Assembly: GCA_945952585.1 (NCBI GenBank)
Contig: CAMFII010000004.1
Span: 214,813 to 278,812, forward strand
Direction of reading: 5' to 3'
Source: an uncultured Rhodobacter sp.
GTDB taxonomy: Bacteria > Pseudomonadota > Alphaproteobacteria > Rhodobacterales > Rhodobacteraceae
DNA: 64,000 nucleotides
A program made the position numbers and the translations under genes. The notes under the pieces were generated by a model, which was not told the DNA's origin, did no database searches, and saw only the letters and a list, made by a program, of their open reading frames with translations. Below are positions 45,464 to 54,760 of this stretch, piece by piece (positions within the stretch are counted from its first letter, which is position 1; each line of letters starts with the position of its first letter).

Positions 45464-47905
45464 GTGTCCGATCTGCCGAAAAGCGCGCGCGTGGTCATCA
45501 TCGGGGGCGGGGCGGTCGGCGCCTCGGCGCTCTATCACCTCGCCAAGGCGGGCTGGACGGACTGCGTCCTGCTGGAGAAGAACGAGCTGACGGCCGGATC
45601 CACCTGGCACGCGGCGGGGAACGTGCCGACCTTCTCCTCCTCCTGGTCGATCATGAACATGCAGCGCTACTCGGCCGAGCTCTACCGCGGGCTGGGGCAG
45701 GCGGTCGGCTATCCGATGAACTACCACGTCACCGGTTCGGTCCGGCTTGGCCACAGCAAGGAGCGCCTGCGCGAGTTCCAGCGCGTCGTCGGCATGGGCC
45801 GCTATCAGGGCATGGACCTCGACATCCTGACGCCCGACGAAATCCGCAGCCGCTATCCCTTCCTTGAAACCCACGATCTGACCGGCGCGCTTTACGATCC
45901 CTACGATGGCGACATCGACCCGGCGCAGCTGACGCAGGCGCTGGCGACCGGCGCCCGCCAGATGGGCGCGAAGATCGAGCGCTTCTGCCCGGTCACCGCC
46001 GTCCGCCGCGAGAAGGGCGAATGGGTGCTGACCACGCCCAAGGGCGAGATCCGCTGCGAGATCGTCGTCAACGCCGCCGGCTACTACGCCGCCGAGGTCG
46101 GCAAGATGTTCGGCCGCCGCGTGCCGATGATGGTGATGAGCCACCAGTACCTGCTGTTCGACACCATCCCGGAACTCGAAAGCTGGTCCAAGGAGGTCGG
46201 CCACAAGCTGCCGCTCCTGCGTGACGTCGACAGCTCCTACTACCTCCGGCAGGAGAAATACGGCTTCAACCTCGGCCCCTATGAGAATCCCTGCCGCGCC
46301 CATTGGGCGACGCCGGACGATCCCTTCCCCGAGGATTTCAGCTTCCAGCTGTTCCCCGACGATCTGGAGCGGCTGGAATGGCACATCGCCGACGCGATGG
46401 CGCGCGTGCCGCTCCTGGAAAAGGCCAATCTCACCAAGGTCATCAACGGCCCGATCCCCTATGCGCCGGACGGCAACCCGCTGATCGGCCCTATGCCGGG
46501 CGTCCCGAACGCCTTCGAGGCCTGCGTCTTCACCTTCGGCATCTGCCAGGCGGGTGGCGCGGGCAAGGTGCTGGCCGAATGGGTGACCGAAGGCGCGACC
46601 GAATGGGACATGTGGTCCTGCGACCCGCGCCGCTTCACCGGCTGGGAGGATCACGATTACTGTGTCGCCAAGGGGATGGAGGTCTATGGCCACGAATACG
46701 CCATGCACTTCCCGCATCACGCCTGGCCCGCCGGCCGGATGAAGCGCCTCTCGGCCGTCCATGACAAGACCGCCGCGCTCGGCGCGCAGTTCGGGCCCTA
46801 CAACGGCTGGGAGCGGGCGCTGTGGTATGCCCGTCCCGGTGACGACACCTCCGAGGAAGGCACCGAGACCTGGTCGCGCGAAGGCTCCTGGTATGGCGCG
46901 ATGCGCGAGGAATGCCTCGCCGTCCGCGACGCCGCCGGCATCCTTGACCTGCCGGGCTTCTCGCGCTTCCGCCTCTCGGGACGCGGCGCGATCGACTGGC
47001 TGACCCGGCAGATCACCGGCAAGGTGCCGAAGGTCGGCCGCCTCGGCCTTGGCTATTTCGCCGATGACAAGGGCCGCATCGTCACCGAGATGTCGATCGC
47101 CCGGATCGGCGAGGACGAGGCGCTGCTCATCACCGCCGCGACCGCGCATAACCACGACCGCGACTGGCTGGTGAAGCATCTCGACGCCGGTCTGACGCTC
47201 ACCGACGAGACCGAGGACTGGTCCTGCCAGATCCTCACCGGGCCGAAATCCCGCGCCATCCTGTCGGAGGTCACCAAGGCGGACCTCACGCTGCCCTGGC
47301 TCACCTGGCAGAAGGCGACCATCGGCGGGGCCGAGGTCTTCCTGATGCGCGTCTCCTTCGCAGGCGAACTCGGCTGGGAAATCCATTCCCGCGTCGAGGA
47401 CACCCCGGCGATCTGGGAGATCGTCATGCGGGCAGGCAAGTTCCACGGGCTGAAGCCCTTCGGCATGTTCGCCCTGAACTCGCTCCGCATCGAAAAGGGC
47501 TACCGCGCCTGGAAGGGCGATCTCTCAACCGACTACACCGTGCTGCAAGGCGGGCTCGAGCGTTTCGTCGACTGGGCGAAGCCCGAATTCCGCGGCAAGG
47601 CGGCGCTGGCGGCGGAGAAGCAGCGCGGCGTGACCAAGCGCTTCACCGTGCTCAAGGCCGAGGTCGGCGATTGCGACCCGCCCTACATGTCGACGCTCTG
47701 GCATGACGGCAAGGTGGTAGGCGAGACCACGAGCGCCTATTGGGGTCACCGTGTCGACGCCTGCCTCGCGCTCGGGATGCTCCGCAGCGATCTGACCGCG
47801 CCGGGCACGAAACTGGAGATCGAGGTCTTCGGTACCCGTTATCCGGCCGAGGTCATGGGCGACGGCGCGGTCTGGGATCCGCAGAACGAACGGATCCGCG
47901 CATGA
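45464..47905 (+). CDS. FAD-dependent dimethylglycine/sarcosine dehydrogenase-type protein with GcvT domain (first)
   Basis: 813 residues, GTG start after GGGAG. N-terminal DAO domain (VVIIGGGAVGASALYHLAKAGW) with TAGSTWHAAG; His49 is the position that binds FAD covalently in dimethylglycine and sarcosine dehydrogenases. The C-terminal half (from about 430) is a GcvT folate-binding domain with FAGELGWEIH and an FAO_M-type linker. Such fusions oxidise an N-methyl group and pass the formaldehyde unit to tetrahydrofolate. First gene of a rightward operon; the next gene overlaps by ATGA. Substrate unknown. Confidence 0.9.
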   Translation: MSDLPKSARVVIIGGGAVGASALYHLAKAGWTDCVLLEKNELTAGSTWHAAGNVPTFSSSWSIMNMQRYSAELYRGLGQAVGYPMNYHVTGSVRLGHSKERLREFQRVVGMGRYQGMDLDILTPDEIRSRYPFLETHDLTGALYDPYDGDIDPAQLTQALATGARQMGAKIERFCPVTAVRREKGEWVLTTPKGEIRCEIVVNAAGYYAAEVGKMFGRRVPMMVMSHQYLLFDTIPELESWSKEVGHKLPLLRDVDSSYYLRQEKYGFNLGPYENPCRAHWATPDDPFPEDFSFQLFPDDLERLEWHIADAMARVPLLEKANLTKVINGPIPYAPDGNPLIGPMPGVPNAFEACVFTFGICQAGGAGKVLAEWVTEGATEWDMWSCDPRRFTGWEDHDYCVAKGMEVYGHEYAMHFPHHAWPAGRMKRLSAVHDKTAALGAQFGPYNGWERALWYARPGDDTSEEGTETWSREGSWYGAMREECLAVRDAAGILDLPGFSRFRLSGRGAIDWLTRQITGKVPKVGRLGLGYFADDKGRIVTEMSIARIGEDEALLITAATAHNHDRDWLVKHLDAGLTLTDETEDWSCQILTGPKSRAILSEVTKADLTLPWLTWQKATIGGAEVFLMRVSFAGELGWEIHSRVEDTPAIWEIVMRAGKFHGLKPFGMFALNSLRIEKGYRAWKGDLSTDYTVLQGGLERFVDWAKPEFRGKAALAAEKQRGVTKRFTVLKAEVGDCDPPYMSTLWHDGKVVGETTSAYWGHRVDACLALGMLRSDLTAPGTKLEIEVFGTRYPAEVMGDGAVWDPQNERIRA

Positions 47906-48933
47906 CCCTTCCCGCCACCATGTCCGGCGTCCAGCTGGTCCGCCACGGCGGACCCGAGGCGCTGGTCTGGCGGGACGACATCCCGGTGCCGCAGCCCGGC
48001 CCGGGAGAGGTGCTAGTGCGCGTGCTGGCGGCGGGCGTGAACGCGACCGACATCAACACCCGCGTCGGCTGGTACGGCAAGGGCGAGGAGGCCGGCTGGT
48101 CCGGCGCGCTGGCGTTTCCGCGCATCCAGGGCTCGGACCTGTGCGGGCAGGTCGTGGCGCTTGGCGAGGGCGTCGCGGGCCTCCGCGTCGGCGCGCGGGT
48201 GATCTGCCCGACCAACCAGTCAGAACCGACGGCGGACAACCCGGTACATTTCGTCGCGATCGGCTCGGAATACGACGGGGCCTTCGCGCAGTATTGCGTC
48301 GTCCCGGCGCGGCATCTGCATGACGTAAGCGCCTCGCCCCTGTCGGATATCGAGATCGGCGCGATGCCCTGTGCCTATGGCACGGCGAACAACCTGCTGC
48401 ACCGGGCCGGTGTCGCGGAAGGCGAGCGTGTTCTGGTGACCGGCGCGTCGGGCGGCGTGGGCCTGGCCGCGGTGCAACTCGCGGTGCTGCGCGGGGCCGA
48501 AGTGGTGGGCCAGTGCTCGCCCGCCAAGGCCGAGGCCGTGCGGCAGGCGGGGGCCGAGGTGCTGGACCGCGACGCGACACCCGCGCCCCGCAGCTTCCAT
48601 GTCGTGATCGACCTTGTCGGCGGGACCGGCTGGTCGGACCGGATCGAGGCGCTGAAGCCCGGAGGGCGCTATGCCACCTCGGGCGCTGTCGGCGGGCCGC
48701 TGGTCACGGGCGACCTTCGGACGATCTATCTCAATGACCTGACGATCTACGGGGCGACCAACCAGCCCCGCGAGGTATTCGCCCGGCTCGTCGATCTCAT
48801 CAATGGCGCCCGCGTCCGCCCGGTCGTGTCGCGCCTCTATCCGCTCCGGGACATTGCCGAGGCGCAGGCCGATCTGGCCGCGAACCGCTATCCCGGAAAA
48901 CTGGTTCTCGTTCCCCCGGAGACACTCCAATGA
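47902..48933 (+). CDS. MDR family oxidoreductase, quinone oxidoreductase-like
   Basis: 343 residues, starting in the preceding stop. GroES-like N-domain (VLVRVLAAGVNATDINTRVGWY) and Rossmann domain with VLVTGASGGVGLAAVQLAVLRGAEVVG. The catalytic zinc ligands of alcohol dehydrogenases are absent, which places it with NADPH:quinone/enoyl reductases. It might reduce an unsaturated intermediate. ATGA overlap with the next gene. Confidence 0.88.
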   Translation: MTLPATMSGVQLVRHGGPEALVWRDDIPVPQPGPGEVLVRVLAAGVNATDINTRVGWYGKGEEAGWSGALAFPRIQGSDLCGQVVALGEGVAGLRVGARVICPTNQSEPTADNPVHFVAIGSEYDGAFAQYCVVPARHLHDVSASPLSDIEIGAMPCAYGTANNLLHRAGVAEGERVLVTGASGGVGLAAVQLAVLRGAEVVGQCSPAKAEAVRQAGAEVLDRDATPAPRSFHVVIDLVGGTGWSDRIEALKPGGRYATSGAVGGPLVTGDLRTIYLNDLTIYGATNQPREVFARLVDLINGARVRPVVSRLYPLRDIAEAQADLAANRYPGKLVLVPPETLQ

Positions 48934-49817
48934 TCACCCTTCTCGATGGCGGCATGGGCCAGGAACTCATCAATCGCTCAGGCGATCCGCCGACGCCGCT
49001 CTGGGCGACGCAGGTGATGATCGACCATCCCGGTCTCGTGCAGGCGATCCATGCTGACTACTACGCGGCGGGCTCGACCGTGGCGACCACCAACACCTAT
49101 GCGATCCACCATGACCGGCTGCGCGACTTCGGCCTCGACGACCGCTTCGCCGCGCTGCACGCCCAGGCGCTGGCCGAGGCGCAGGCGGCGCGCAAGGCTG
49201 CGGGCAAAGGCCGGATCGCCGGGTCCATCGGGCCGCTCGGCGCGTCCTACCGCGCCGATGTCGGGCCGGAATACGATACCGCGGTGCGGCTCTATGGCGA
49301 GGTTGCCGCGATCCTGGCCCCGCAGGTGGACGTGATCCTGGGCGAAACCATTGCGACGCTGGCCCAGGCACGGGCGCTGCTCGACGGCGCTGTCAAGACA
49401 GGCAAGCCGGTCTGGCTTTCGGTGACCGTCGAGGATCGCGACGGGACGAAGCTCCGCTCGGGTGAACCGGTCGCGGAACTGGCCGCGATTGCCAAGGATG
49501 GCGCGGCGGCGGTGCTGGCCAACTGCTCTGCCCTCGAGGCGATGGCGGCGGCTTTGGACCAGTTGGCCAAGGCCGGGCTGCCCTTCGGCTGCTATGCCAA
49601 CGGTTTCAAGCAGATCACCGAGGACTTCCTCAAGGACCGCCCGACCGTCGATGTGCTGGAGGCCCGCCCCGACCTGACCGCCGAGCTCTATGCCGATTTC
49701 GCCGAGCATTGGGCGGGGCAGGGCGCCACCATCATCGGTGGCTGCTGCGAGACGACGCCCGCCCATATCGCCGCCATCCGGCGGCGCCTAACCGACAAAG
49801 GATACCAGCTGACATGA
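48930..49817 (+). CDS. Homocysteine S-methyltransferase / betaine-homocysteine methyltransferase family protein
   Basis: 295 residues. LLDGGMGQELINRSGDPPTPLWATQ opening, TNTYAIHHDRL, SIGPLGASYRAD, LGETIATLAQARA, ANCSALEA and GGCCETTPAHIAAI: the three zinc cysteines of the Pfam S-methyl_trans family are present. It would move a methyl group from an S- or N-methyl donor such as a betaine to homocysteine, giving methionine. Between two DMGDH-like genes and coupled to both sides by ATGA overlaps, so an N-methyl donor is a good guess. Confidence 0.88.
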   Translation: MITLLDGGMGQELINRSGDPPTPLWATQVMIDHPGLVQAIHADYYAAGSTVATTNTYAIHHDRLRDFGLDDRFAALHAQALAEAQAARKAAGKGRIAGSIGPLGASYRADVGPEYDTAVRLYGEVAAILAPQVDVILGETIATLAQARALLDGAVKTGKPVWLSVTVEDRDGTKLRSGEPVAELAAIAKDGAAAVLANCSALEAMAAALDQLAKAGLPFGCYANGFKQITEDFLKDRPTVDVLEARPDLTAELYADFAEHWAGQGATIIGGCCETTPAHIAAIRRRLTDKGYQLT

Positions 49818-52261
49818 ACGCCGTTCCAAGCAAAGCCCGCGCGGTTGTCATCGGTGGCGGCGTGTCCGGCTGTTCTGTCGCCTATCACCTCGCCAAGGCC
49901 GGCTGGACCGATGTCGTGCTGCTGGAACGGCGCAAGCTGACCTCGGGCACGACCTGGCACGCGGCGGGCCTGATCGGGCAGCTGCGCGGCAGCGCCAACA
50001 TGACCCGTCTCGCGAAGTATTCCCGCGACCTCTATATCCGCCTCGAAGCAGAGACCGGCGTCGCCACGGGGATGCGGCAGGTAGGCTCGATCTCGGTCGC
50101 ACTGACCGCCGAGCGGCACGAGGAACTCCTGCGCAACGCGACCATCGCCCGCATCTTCGGCGTGGACGTGGCCGAGATCTCGCCCGCCGAGGCGAAGGCC
50201 ATGTATCCGCACCTGAACATCGGCGACGTCGTGGGGGCCGTGCATCTACCCGGCGACGGCCAATGCGACCCGGCCAACATCGCCATGGCGCTGGCCAAGG
50301 GCGCCCGGATGCAGGGCGTGAAGATCTTCGAGATGACCAAGGTCACGCGGGTCACAACCGCCGGGGGCCGCGTTACCGGCGTCGACTGGGAAACCGCCGA
50401 GGGCACGGGCCATATCGAGGCGGACGTGATCGTCAACTGCGGCGGCATGTGGGGCCGAGAGCTTGCGGGGCAGAACGGGGTCACGCTGCCGCTGCATGCC
50501 TGCGAGCATTTCTACCTCGTCACCGAGCCCGTCGCAGGAATCGAGTCGAACCTGCCGGTCCTGCGCGTGCCGGACGAATGCGCCTATTACAAGCAGGATG
50601 CCGGCAAGATGATGCTAGGCGCCTTCGAGCCCAAGGCAAAGCCCTGGGGCATGGACGGGATCCGCCCCGATTTCGAGTTCGACACCCTGCCCGAGGACTG
50701 GGACCATTTCATGCCCATCCTCGAAAAGGCGATGAACCGGTTGCCGCTGTTCCAGACCGCCGGCATCCACACCTTCTTCAACGGGCCGGAAAGCTTCACC
50801 CCCGACGACCGCTACTACCTTGGCGAAGCGCCCGAGGTTAAGGGCTACTGGATCGCCGCCGGCTACAACTCGATCGGCATCGTCTCGTCGGGCGGGGCGG
50901 GGCAGGCGCTGGCCGAATGGATCACCCATGGCGAGCCGCCCTTCGACCTGTGGGAAGTCGATATCCGCCGCGCGCAGCCCTTCCAGCGCAACCGCCGCTA
51001 CCTGAAGGAGCGGGTGAGCGAGACGCTCGGCCTCCTTTACGCTGACCACTTCCCCTACCGGCAGGTCGTGACCGCGCGCGGCGTCCGCCGCTCGCCCCTC
51101 CACGAGCACCTGAAGGCCCGCGGCGCGGTCTTTGGCGAGGTCGCCGGCTGGGAACGCGCGAACTGGTTCGCCAATCCGGGGCAGGAGCGGGAATACCGCT
51201 ACAGCTGGAAGCGGCAGAACTGGTTCGAGAACCAGAAGGCCGAGCATCTGGCGGTCCGGAACGGCGTGGGCCTTTTTGACATGACCTCATTCGGGAAGAT
51301 CCGGGTGGAGGGACGCGATGCAGCCAAGTTCCTCAACCGCATCTGCTCGGCCGAGGTCGATGTCGAGCCGGGCCGGATCGTCTACACGATGTTCCTGAAC
51401 GAGCGCGGCGGGATCGAGGCCGACCTGACGGTCACCCGCCTGTCCGAGACCGCTTATCTGCTGGTCGTCCCCGGCGCGACCTTCCAGCGCAACCTCGACT
51501 GGCTGCGGCGCAATCTGGGCGAGGACTTCGCGGTCATCACCGACGTGACGGCGGCGGAATCGGTCCTCTGCGTCATGGGGCCGAAAGCGCGCGACCTGAT
51601 GGCGCGCGTCTCGCCGAACGACTTCAGCAACGCCGCGCATCCCTTTGGCGCGGCGCGGGAAATCGAGATCGGCATGGGGCTGGCCCGCGCGCATCGCGTC
51701 ACCTATGTGGGCGAGTTGGGCTGGGAGCTTTACGTCTCGGCCGACCAGACCGCCCATGTCTTCGAGACGCTGGACGAGGCGGGCACGGATCTGGGGCTGA
51801 AGCTCTGCGGGCTGCATACGCTCGACAGCTGCCGGATCGAGAAGGCCTATCGCCACTGGGGCCATGACATTACCGACGAGGATCATGTGCTGGAGGCCGG
51901 CCTCGGCTTCTCGGTCCGCACCAAGAAGGACGGCTTCATCGGCCGGGATGCAGTATTGCGGAAGAAGGACGAGGGCCTGACCCGCCGGATGGTGCAGTTC
52001 CGGCTGGAGAACCCCGAGCCGCTCCTGTTCCACAACGAGGCGGTGGTGCGCGATGGCAAGATCGTCGGCCCGGTGACCAGCGGCAATTACGGTCATTTCC
52101 TCGGCGGGGCGATCGGCATGGGCTACGTCCCCTGCGAGGGCGAGAGCGAGGAAGAGGTGCTGGCCTCGACCTACGAGATCGAGGTGGCGGGGGTGCGGCA
52201 CAAGGCGGTGGCCTCGCTCGCGCCGATGTACGACCCGAAATCCGAGCGGGTGCGCATGTGA
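49814..52261 (+). CDS. FAD-dependent dimethylglycine dehydrogenase-type protein with GcvT domain (second)
   Basis: 815 residues. Same architecture as the gene at 45464: VVIGGGVSGCSVAYHLAKAGW, TSGTTWHAAG with covalent-FAD His49, and GcvT half with YVGELGWELYVSADQ and DSCRIEKAYRHWGHDITDEDHVLEAG. The LIGQLRGSANMTRLAKYS stretch after the His is of the classical DMGDH type, while the first paralogue has NVPTFSSSWSIMNMQRYS there, so the two probably act on different or successive N-methyl substrates. Followed by hairpin/box repeat copy 2. Confidence 0.9.
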   Translation: MNAVPSKARAVVIGGGVSGCSVAYHLAKAGWTDVVLLERRKLTSGTTWHAAGLIGQLRGSANMTRLAKYSRDLYIRLEAETGVATGMRQVGSISVALTAERHEELLRNATIARIFGVDVAEISPAEAKAMYPHLNIGDVVGAVHLPGDGQCDPANIAMALAKGARMQGVKIFEMTKVTRVTTAGGRVTGVDWETAEGTGHIEADVIVNCGGMWGRELAGQNGVTLPLHACEHFYLVTEPVAGIESNLPVLRVPDECAYYKQDAGKMMLGAFEPKAKPWGMDGIRPDFEFDTLPEDWDHFMPILEKAMNRLPLFQTAGIHTFFNGPESFTPDDRYYLGEAPEVKGYWIAAGYNSIGIVSSGGAGQALAEWITHGEPPFDLWEVDIRRAQPFQRNRRYLKERVSETLGLLYADHFPYRQVVTARGVRRSPLHEHLKARGAVFGEVAGWERANWFANPGQEREYRYSWKRQNWFENQKAEHLAVRNGVGLFDMTSFGKIRVEGRDAAKFLNRICSAEVDVEPGRIVYTMFLNERGGIEADLTVTRLSETAYLLVVPGATFQRNLDWLRRNLGEDFAVITDVTAAESVLCVMGPKARDLMARVSPNDFSNAAHPFGAAREIEIGMGLARAHRVTYVGELGWELYVSADQTAHVFETLDEAGTDLGLKLCGLHTLDSCRIEKAYRHWGHDITDEDHVLEAGLGFSVRTKKDGFIGRDAVLRKKDEGLTRRMVQFRLENPEPLLFHNEAVVRDGKIVGPVTSGNYGHFLGGAIGMGYVPCEGESEEEVLASTYEIEVAGVRHKAVASLAPMYDPKSERVRM

Positions 52262-52267
52262 CAACCG

Positions 52268-52325
52268 CCGGGAGGGCTGTCTGCCCTCCCGGACCCACCC
52301 GAGGATATTTGTGAGCAGAAAATGG
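52268..52325 (+). repeat. Hairpin plus 24-nt conserved box, copy 2
   Basis: CCGGGAGGGC (52268-52277) and GCCCTCCCGG (52283-52292) form a perfect 10-bp stem; the box AGGATATTTGTG-AGCAGAAAATGG (52302-52325) follows. One difference from copy 1 at 27655. It sits between two operon genes and could attenuate or end transcription inside the cluster. Confidence 0.72.
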
Positions 52326-52338
52326 AAGTTGGTCGGGC

Positions 52339-53172
52339 ATGAAACTGGCGGAGCGGCATGAGGCCTTTGCAGCGCTGCATCAGCGCGGCTGCTTCGTCAT
52401 CCCCAACCCCTGGGATGCCGGATCGGCTCGGATGATGGCGGCGCTCGGCGCGAAGGCGCTGGCGACCTCGTCGGCGGCTCATGCCTTCACGCTTGGCCGG
52501 CCTGACATGGGCGGGGTGAGCCGGGACGAGGCGCTGGCCCATGCCGCCGATCTGCTTGCCGCGACCGACCTGCCGGTGTCGGGCGATTTTGAGAACGGCT
52601 TCGGCGATACGCCCGCCGATGTGGCCGAGACGGTGCAGCTGGCGGGCGAGGTCGGCCTGTCGGGCTGCTCGGTCGAGGATACGGTGATGGTCGGCGGCAC
52701 CCCGGCCTATGACTTCGATCTTGCGGTCGAGCGCATCCGGGCGGGGGCCGTGGCGGCGCGGGCGCTCGGGCGACCCTTCGTTTTCTGCGCGCGGGCCGAC
52801 GGGGTGATGAACGGGGCCTATGACCTGGCCGAGGGTATCCGTCGGTTGAAGGCCTTCGAGGCGGCCGGGGCGGACCTCCTGTATCTGCCGGTGCCGCCGG
52901 GAAAGGCGGAACTGGCGCAGGTGCTGGCGGCGGTGACGAAGCCCGTCAACGCGCTGGCAGCGGGGCCGCTCAAGGCGATGACGGTGGCCGAGCTTGCCGT
53001 CATGGGTGTGCGGCGGATTTCCACGGGCAGCCAGATCGCCCGGGCGACCCATGCGGCGATCCGCGAGGCGGTGACTGCGATGCTGGACGAGGGGTCTTTC
53101 GCACCCCTGTCCAAGGTGGCGTCGGGGGTTGAAATCGATGCGCTTCTTCGCAGGGGCGCGGCAACGGAATGA
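52339..53172 (+). CDS. Isocitrate lyase / PEP mutase family lyase
   Basis: 277 residues. TIM-barrel of the ICL/PEPM superfamily: VIPNPWDAGSARMMAALGAKALATSSAAHAFTLGRPD, PVSGDFENGFGDTP, GCSVEDTV and FCARADGVMN. The KKCGH lyase signature of true isocitrate lyase is absent. Related enzymes cleave C-C bonds of oxaloacetate-, methylisocitrate- or carboxyPEP-like acids. It could process the carbon skeleton left after demethylation. Confidence 0.85.
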   Translation: MKLAERHEAFAALHQRGCFVIPNPWDAGSARMMAALGAKALATSSAAHAFTLGRPDMGGVSRDEALAHAADLLAATDLPVSGDFENGFGDTPADVAETVQLAGEVGLSGCSVEDTVMVGGTPAYDFDLAVERIRAGAVAARALGRPFVFCARADGVMNGAYDLAEGIRRLKAFEAAGADLLYLPVPPGKAELAQVLAAVTKPVNALAAGPLKAMTVAELAVMGVRRISTGSQIARATHAAIREAVTAMLDEGSFAPLSKVASGVEIDALLRRGAATE

Positions 53173-53201
53173 CAGCGGGGGAGGACCCCCGGGAGGATGA
53201 G

Positions 53202-54755
53202 ATGACCGAGATTGGCGAGATCTGCGAACCGGCCCGCGCGCGGCGCTCGGGGGGACGTGCGGCCCGCGTCGCGGTGCGGGCGGCGCCCCTGGCCGATAAC
53301 CTGCGCCCGGTGCGCCCCGGCCTGCCGGGTGGCCAGTACAAGCCGCTGACCGAGGCGGGGGTGGAACAGATCCACCAATCGGCGCTCGAGGCGCTGGAGG
53401 TGATCGGGCTGGCCAACGCACCGAAATCCGGTGTCGAGATCCTGACCGGGGCCGGGGCGATCCTTGGCGATGACGGGCGCATCCGCTTCCCGCGCGCGCT
53501 GGTCGAGGACATGCTTGCGGTGGCGGCGCGGGGGATCACGCTCCATGCCCGCGATCCGAAGTTCGACCTGCATCTGCAGGGAACGAACGTCCATTACGGC
53601 ACGGCGGGTGCGGCGGTGCATATCGTCGATCCGATCACGCTCGACTATCGCGAGTCGACGGCGCAGGACCTTTACGATGCGGCGCGGCTGGTCGAGAACC
53701 TCGACAACATCCACTTCTACCAGCGCACGATGGTCTGCCGCGACGTGGTGGACAACAAGGAGATGGACCTCAACACGCTGTACGGCTGCCTGTCGGGCAC
53801 CCGCAAGCACGTGGGTACATCGTTCAGCGATCCGTCCCATGTCGCCGATTGCTTCGACATGATCTACACGGTCGCGGGCGGCGAGGAGAAATGGCTGGAG
53901 CGGCCGTTTGTCAGCAATTCCAACTGCTTCGTCGTGCCACCGATGAAGTTCGCCGAGGAAAGCTGCATCACGATGGAGGATTGCATCCGTCGGGGCATGC
54001 CGATGCTGCTTCTGTCGGCGGGGCAGGCCGGGGCGACGGCGCCGGCGCCGATCGCGCTTGCCATCGTGCAGGCGGTGGCCGAGTGCCTTGCGGGCGTCGT
54101 CTATGTCAACGCGATAAAGAAGGGCGCGCCCGCGATCTTCGGAACCTGGCCCTTCGTCAGCGACCTGCGGACCGGGGCGATGTCGGGCGGCAGCGCCGAG
54201 CAGGCGCTGCTCACCGCGGGCTGCGCGCAGATGCACCGCTTTTATGACCTGCCGGGCGGTGCCGCGTCGGGCATATCCGACTCCAAGCTGCCGGACATGC
54301 AGGCGGGCTGGGAGCAGGGGATCACCAACTCGCTCGCCGGCCTCGCGGGGCTGAACATGTGCTACGAGGCGGTCGGCATGCATGCCTCGCTTCTGGGCTT
54401 CTGCCTGGAAAGCCTGGTGCTGGGCGACGACCTGCTGGGCCAGGCGATGCGACTGGTGCGCGGCATCGACGTGACGCCGGACTCGACCTCGATTGAGGCG
54501 ATGAAGGAGGTCTGCATGGGTGGGCCGGGCCACTACCTTGGGTCGGAGCAGACGCTCGGCCTGATGCAGACGGAATACATCTATCCGGCGGTCGGCAACC
54601 GCATGAGTCCGAAGGAATGGAACGAGGCGGGAAAACCGCTGCTTCTGGACGCGGCTATTGCCCGCAAGAACCAAATTCTGGCAAAAGCGGGTTCGGTGAT
54701 CGATCCCCAGATCGATGCGGCGATCCGCGCGAAATACAACATCTACTTCCGGTGA
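53202..54755 (+). CDS. MttB-superfamily trimethylamine/betaine methyltransferase-like protein (no pyrrolysine)
   Basis: 517 residues from the ATG at 53202, which has GGGAGGATGAG directly upstream; ATG 53169 (overlapping the previous stop) lacks a ribosome site. After a basic N-terminus come YKPLTEAGVEQIHQSALEALEVIGL, VHYGTAGAAVHIVDP, TLYGCLSGTRKHVGTSF, SNSNCFVVPPMKFAEES and AGQAGATAPAPIALAIVQA, all typical of the MttB family. There is no in-frame amber codon, so it belongs to the non-pyrrolysine group that includes glycine betaine, proline betaine and carnitine demethylases. Those act with a corrinoid protein, and none is encoded in this window. Confidence 0.85.
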   Translation: MTEIGEICEPARARRSGGRAARVAVRAAPLADNLRPVRPGLPGGQYKPLTEAGVEQIHQSALEALEVIGLANAPKSGVEILTGAGAILGDDGRIRFPRALVEDMLAVAARGITLHARDPKFDLHLQGTNVHYGTAGAAVHIVDPITLDYRESTAQDLYDAARLVENLDNIHFYQRTMVCRDVVDNKEMDLNTLYGCLSGTRKHVGTSFSDPSHVADCFDMIYTVAGGEEKWLERPFVSNSNCFVVPPMKFAEESCITMEDCIRRGMPMLLLSAGQAGATAPAPIALAIVQAVAECLAGVVYVNAIKKGAPAIFGTWPFVSDLRTGAMSGGSAEQALLTAGCAQMHRFYDLPGGAASGISDSKLPDMQAGWEQGITNSLAGLAGLNMCYEAVGMHASLLGFCLESLVLGDDLLGQAMRLVRGIDVTPDSTSIEAMKEVCMGGPGHYLGSEQTLGLMQTEYIYPAVGNRMSPKEWNEAGKPLLLDAAIARKNQILAKAGSVIDPQIDAAIRAKYNIYFR

Positions 54756-54760
54756 GGACC

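Noticed and set aside
45356..47446. Long upstream extension of the isochorismatase reading frame, opposite the first DMGDH-like gene
   Set aside because: Only the last 189 codons (from ATG 45355) match a protein family; the rest is the complement of a real gene.
53202..54755. Possible pyrrolysine codon in the MttB-like gene
   Set aside because: No in-frame TAG occurs before the TGA stop, so amber read-through is not involved.
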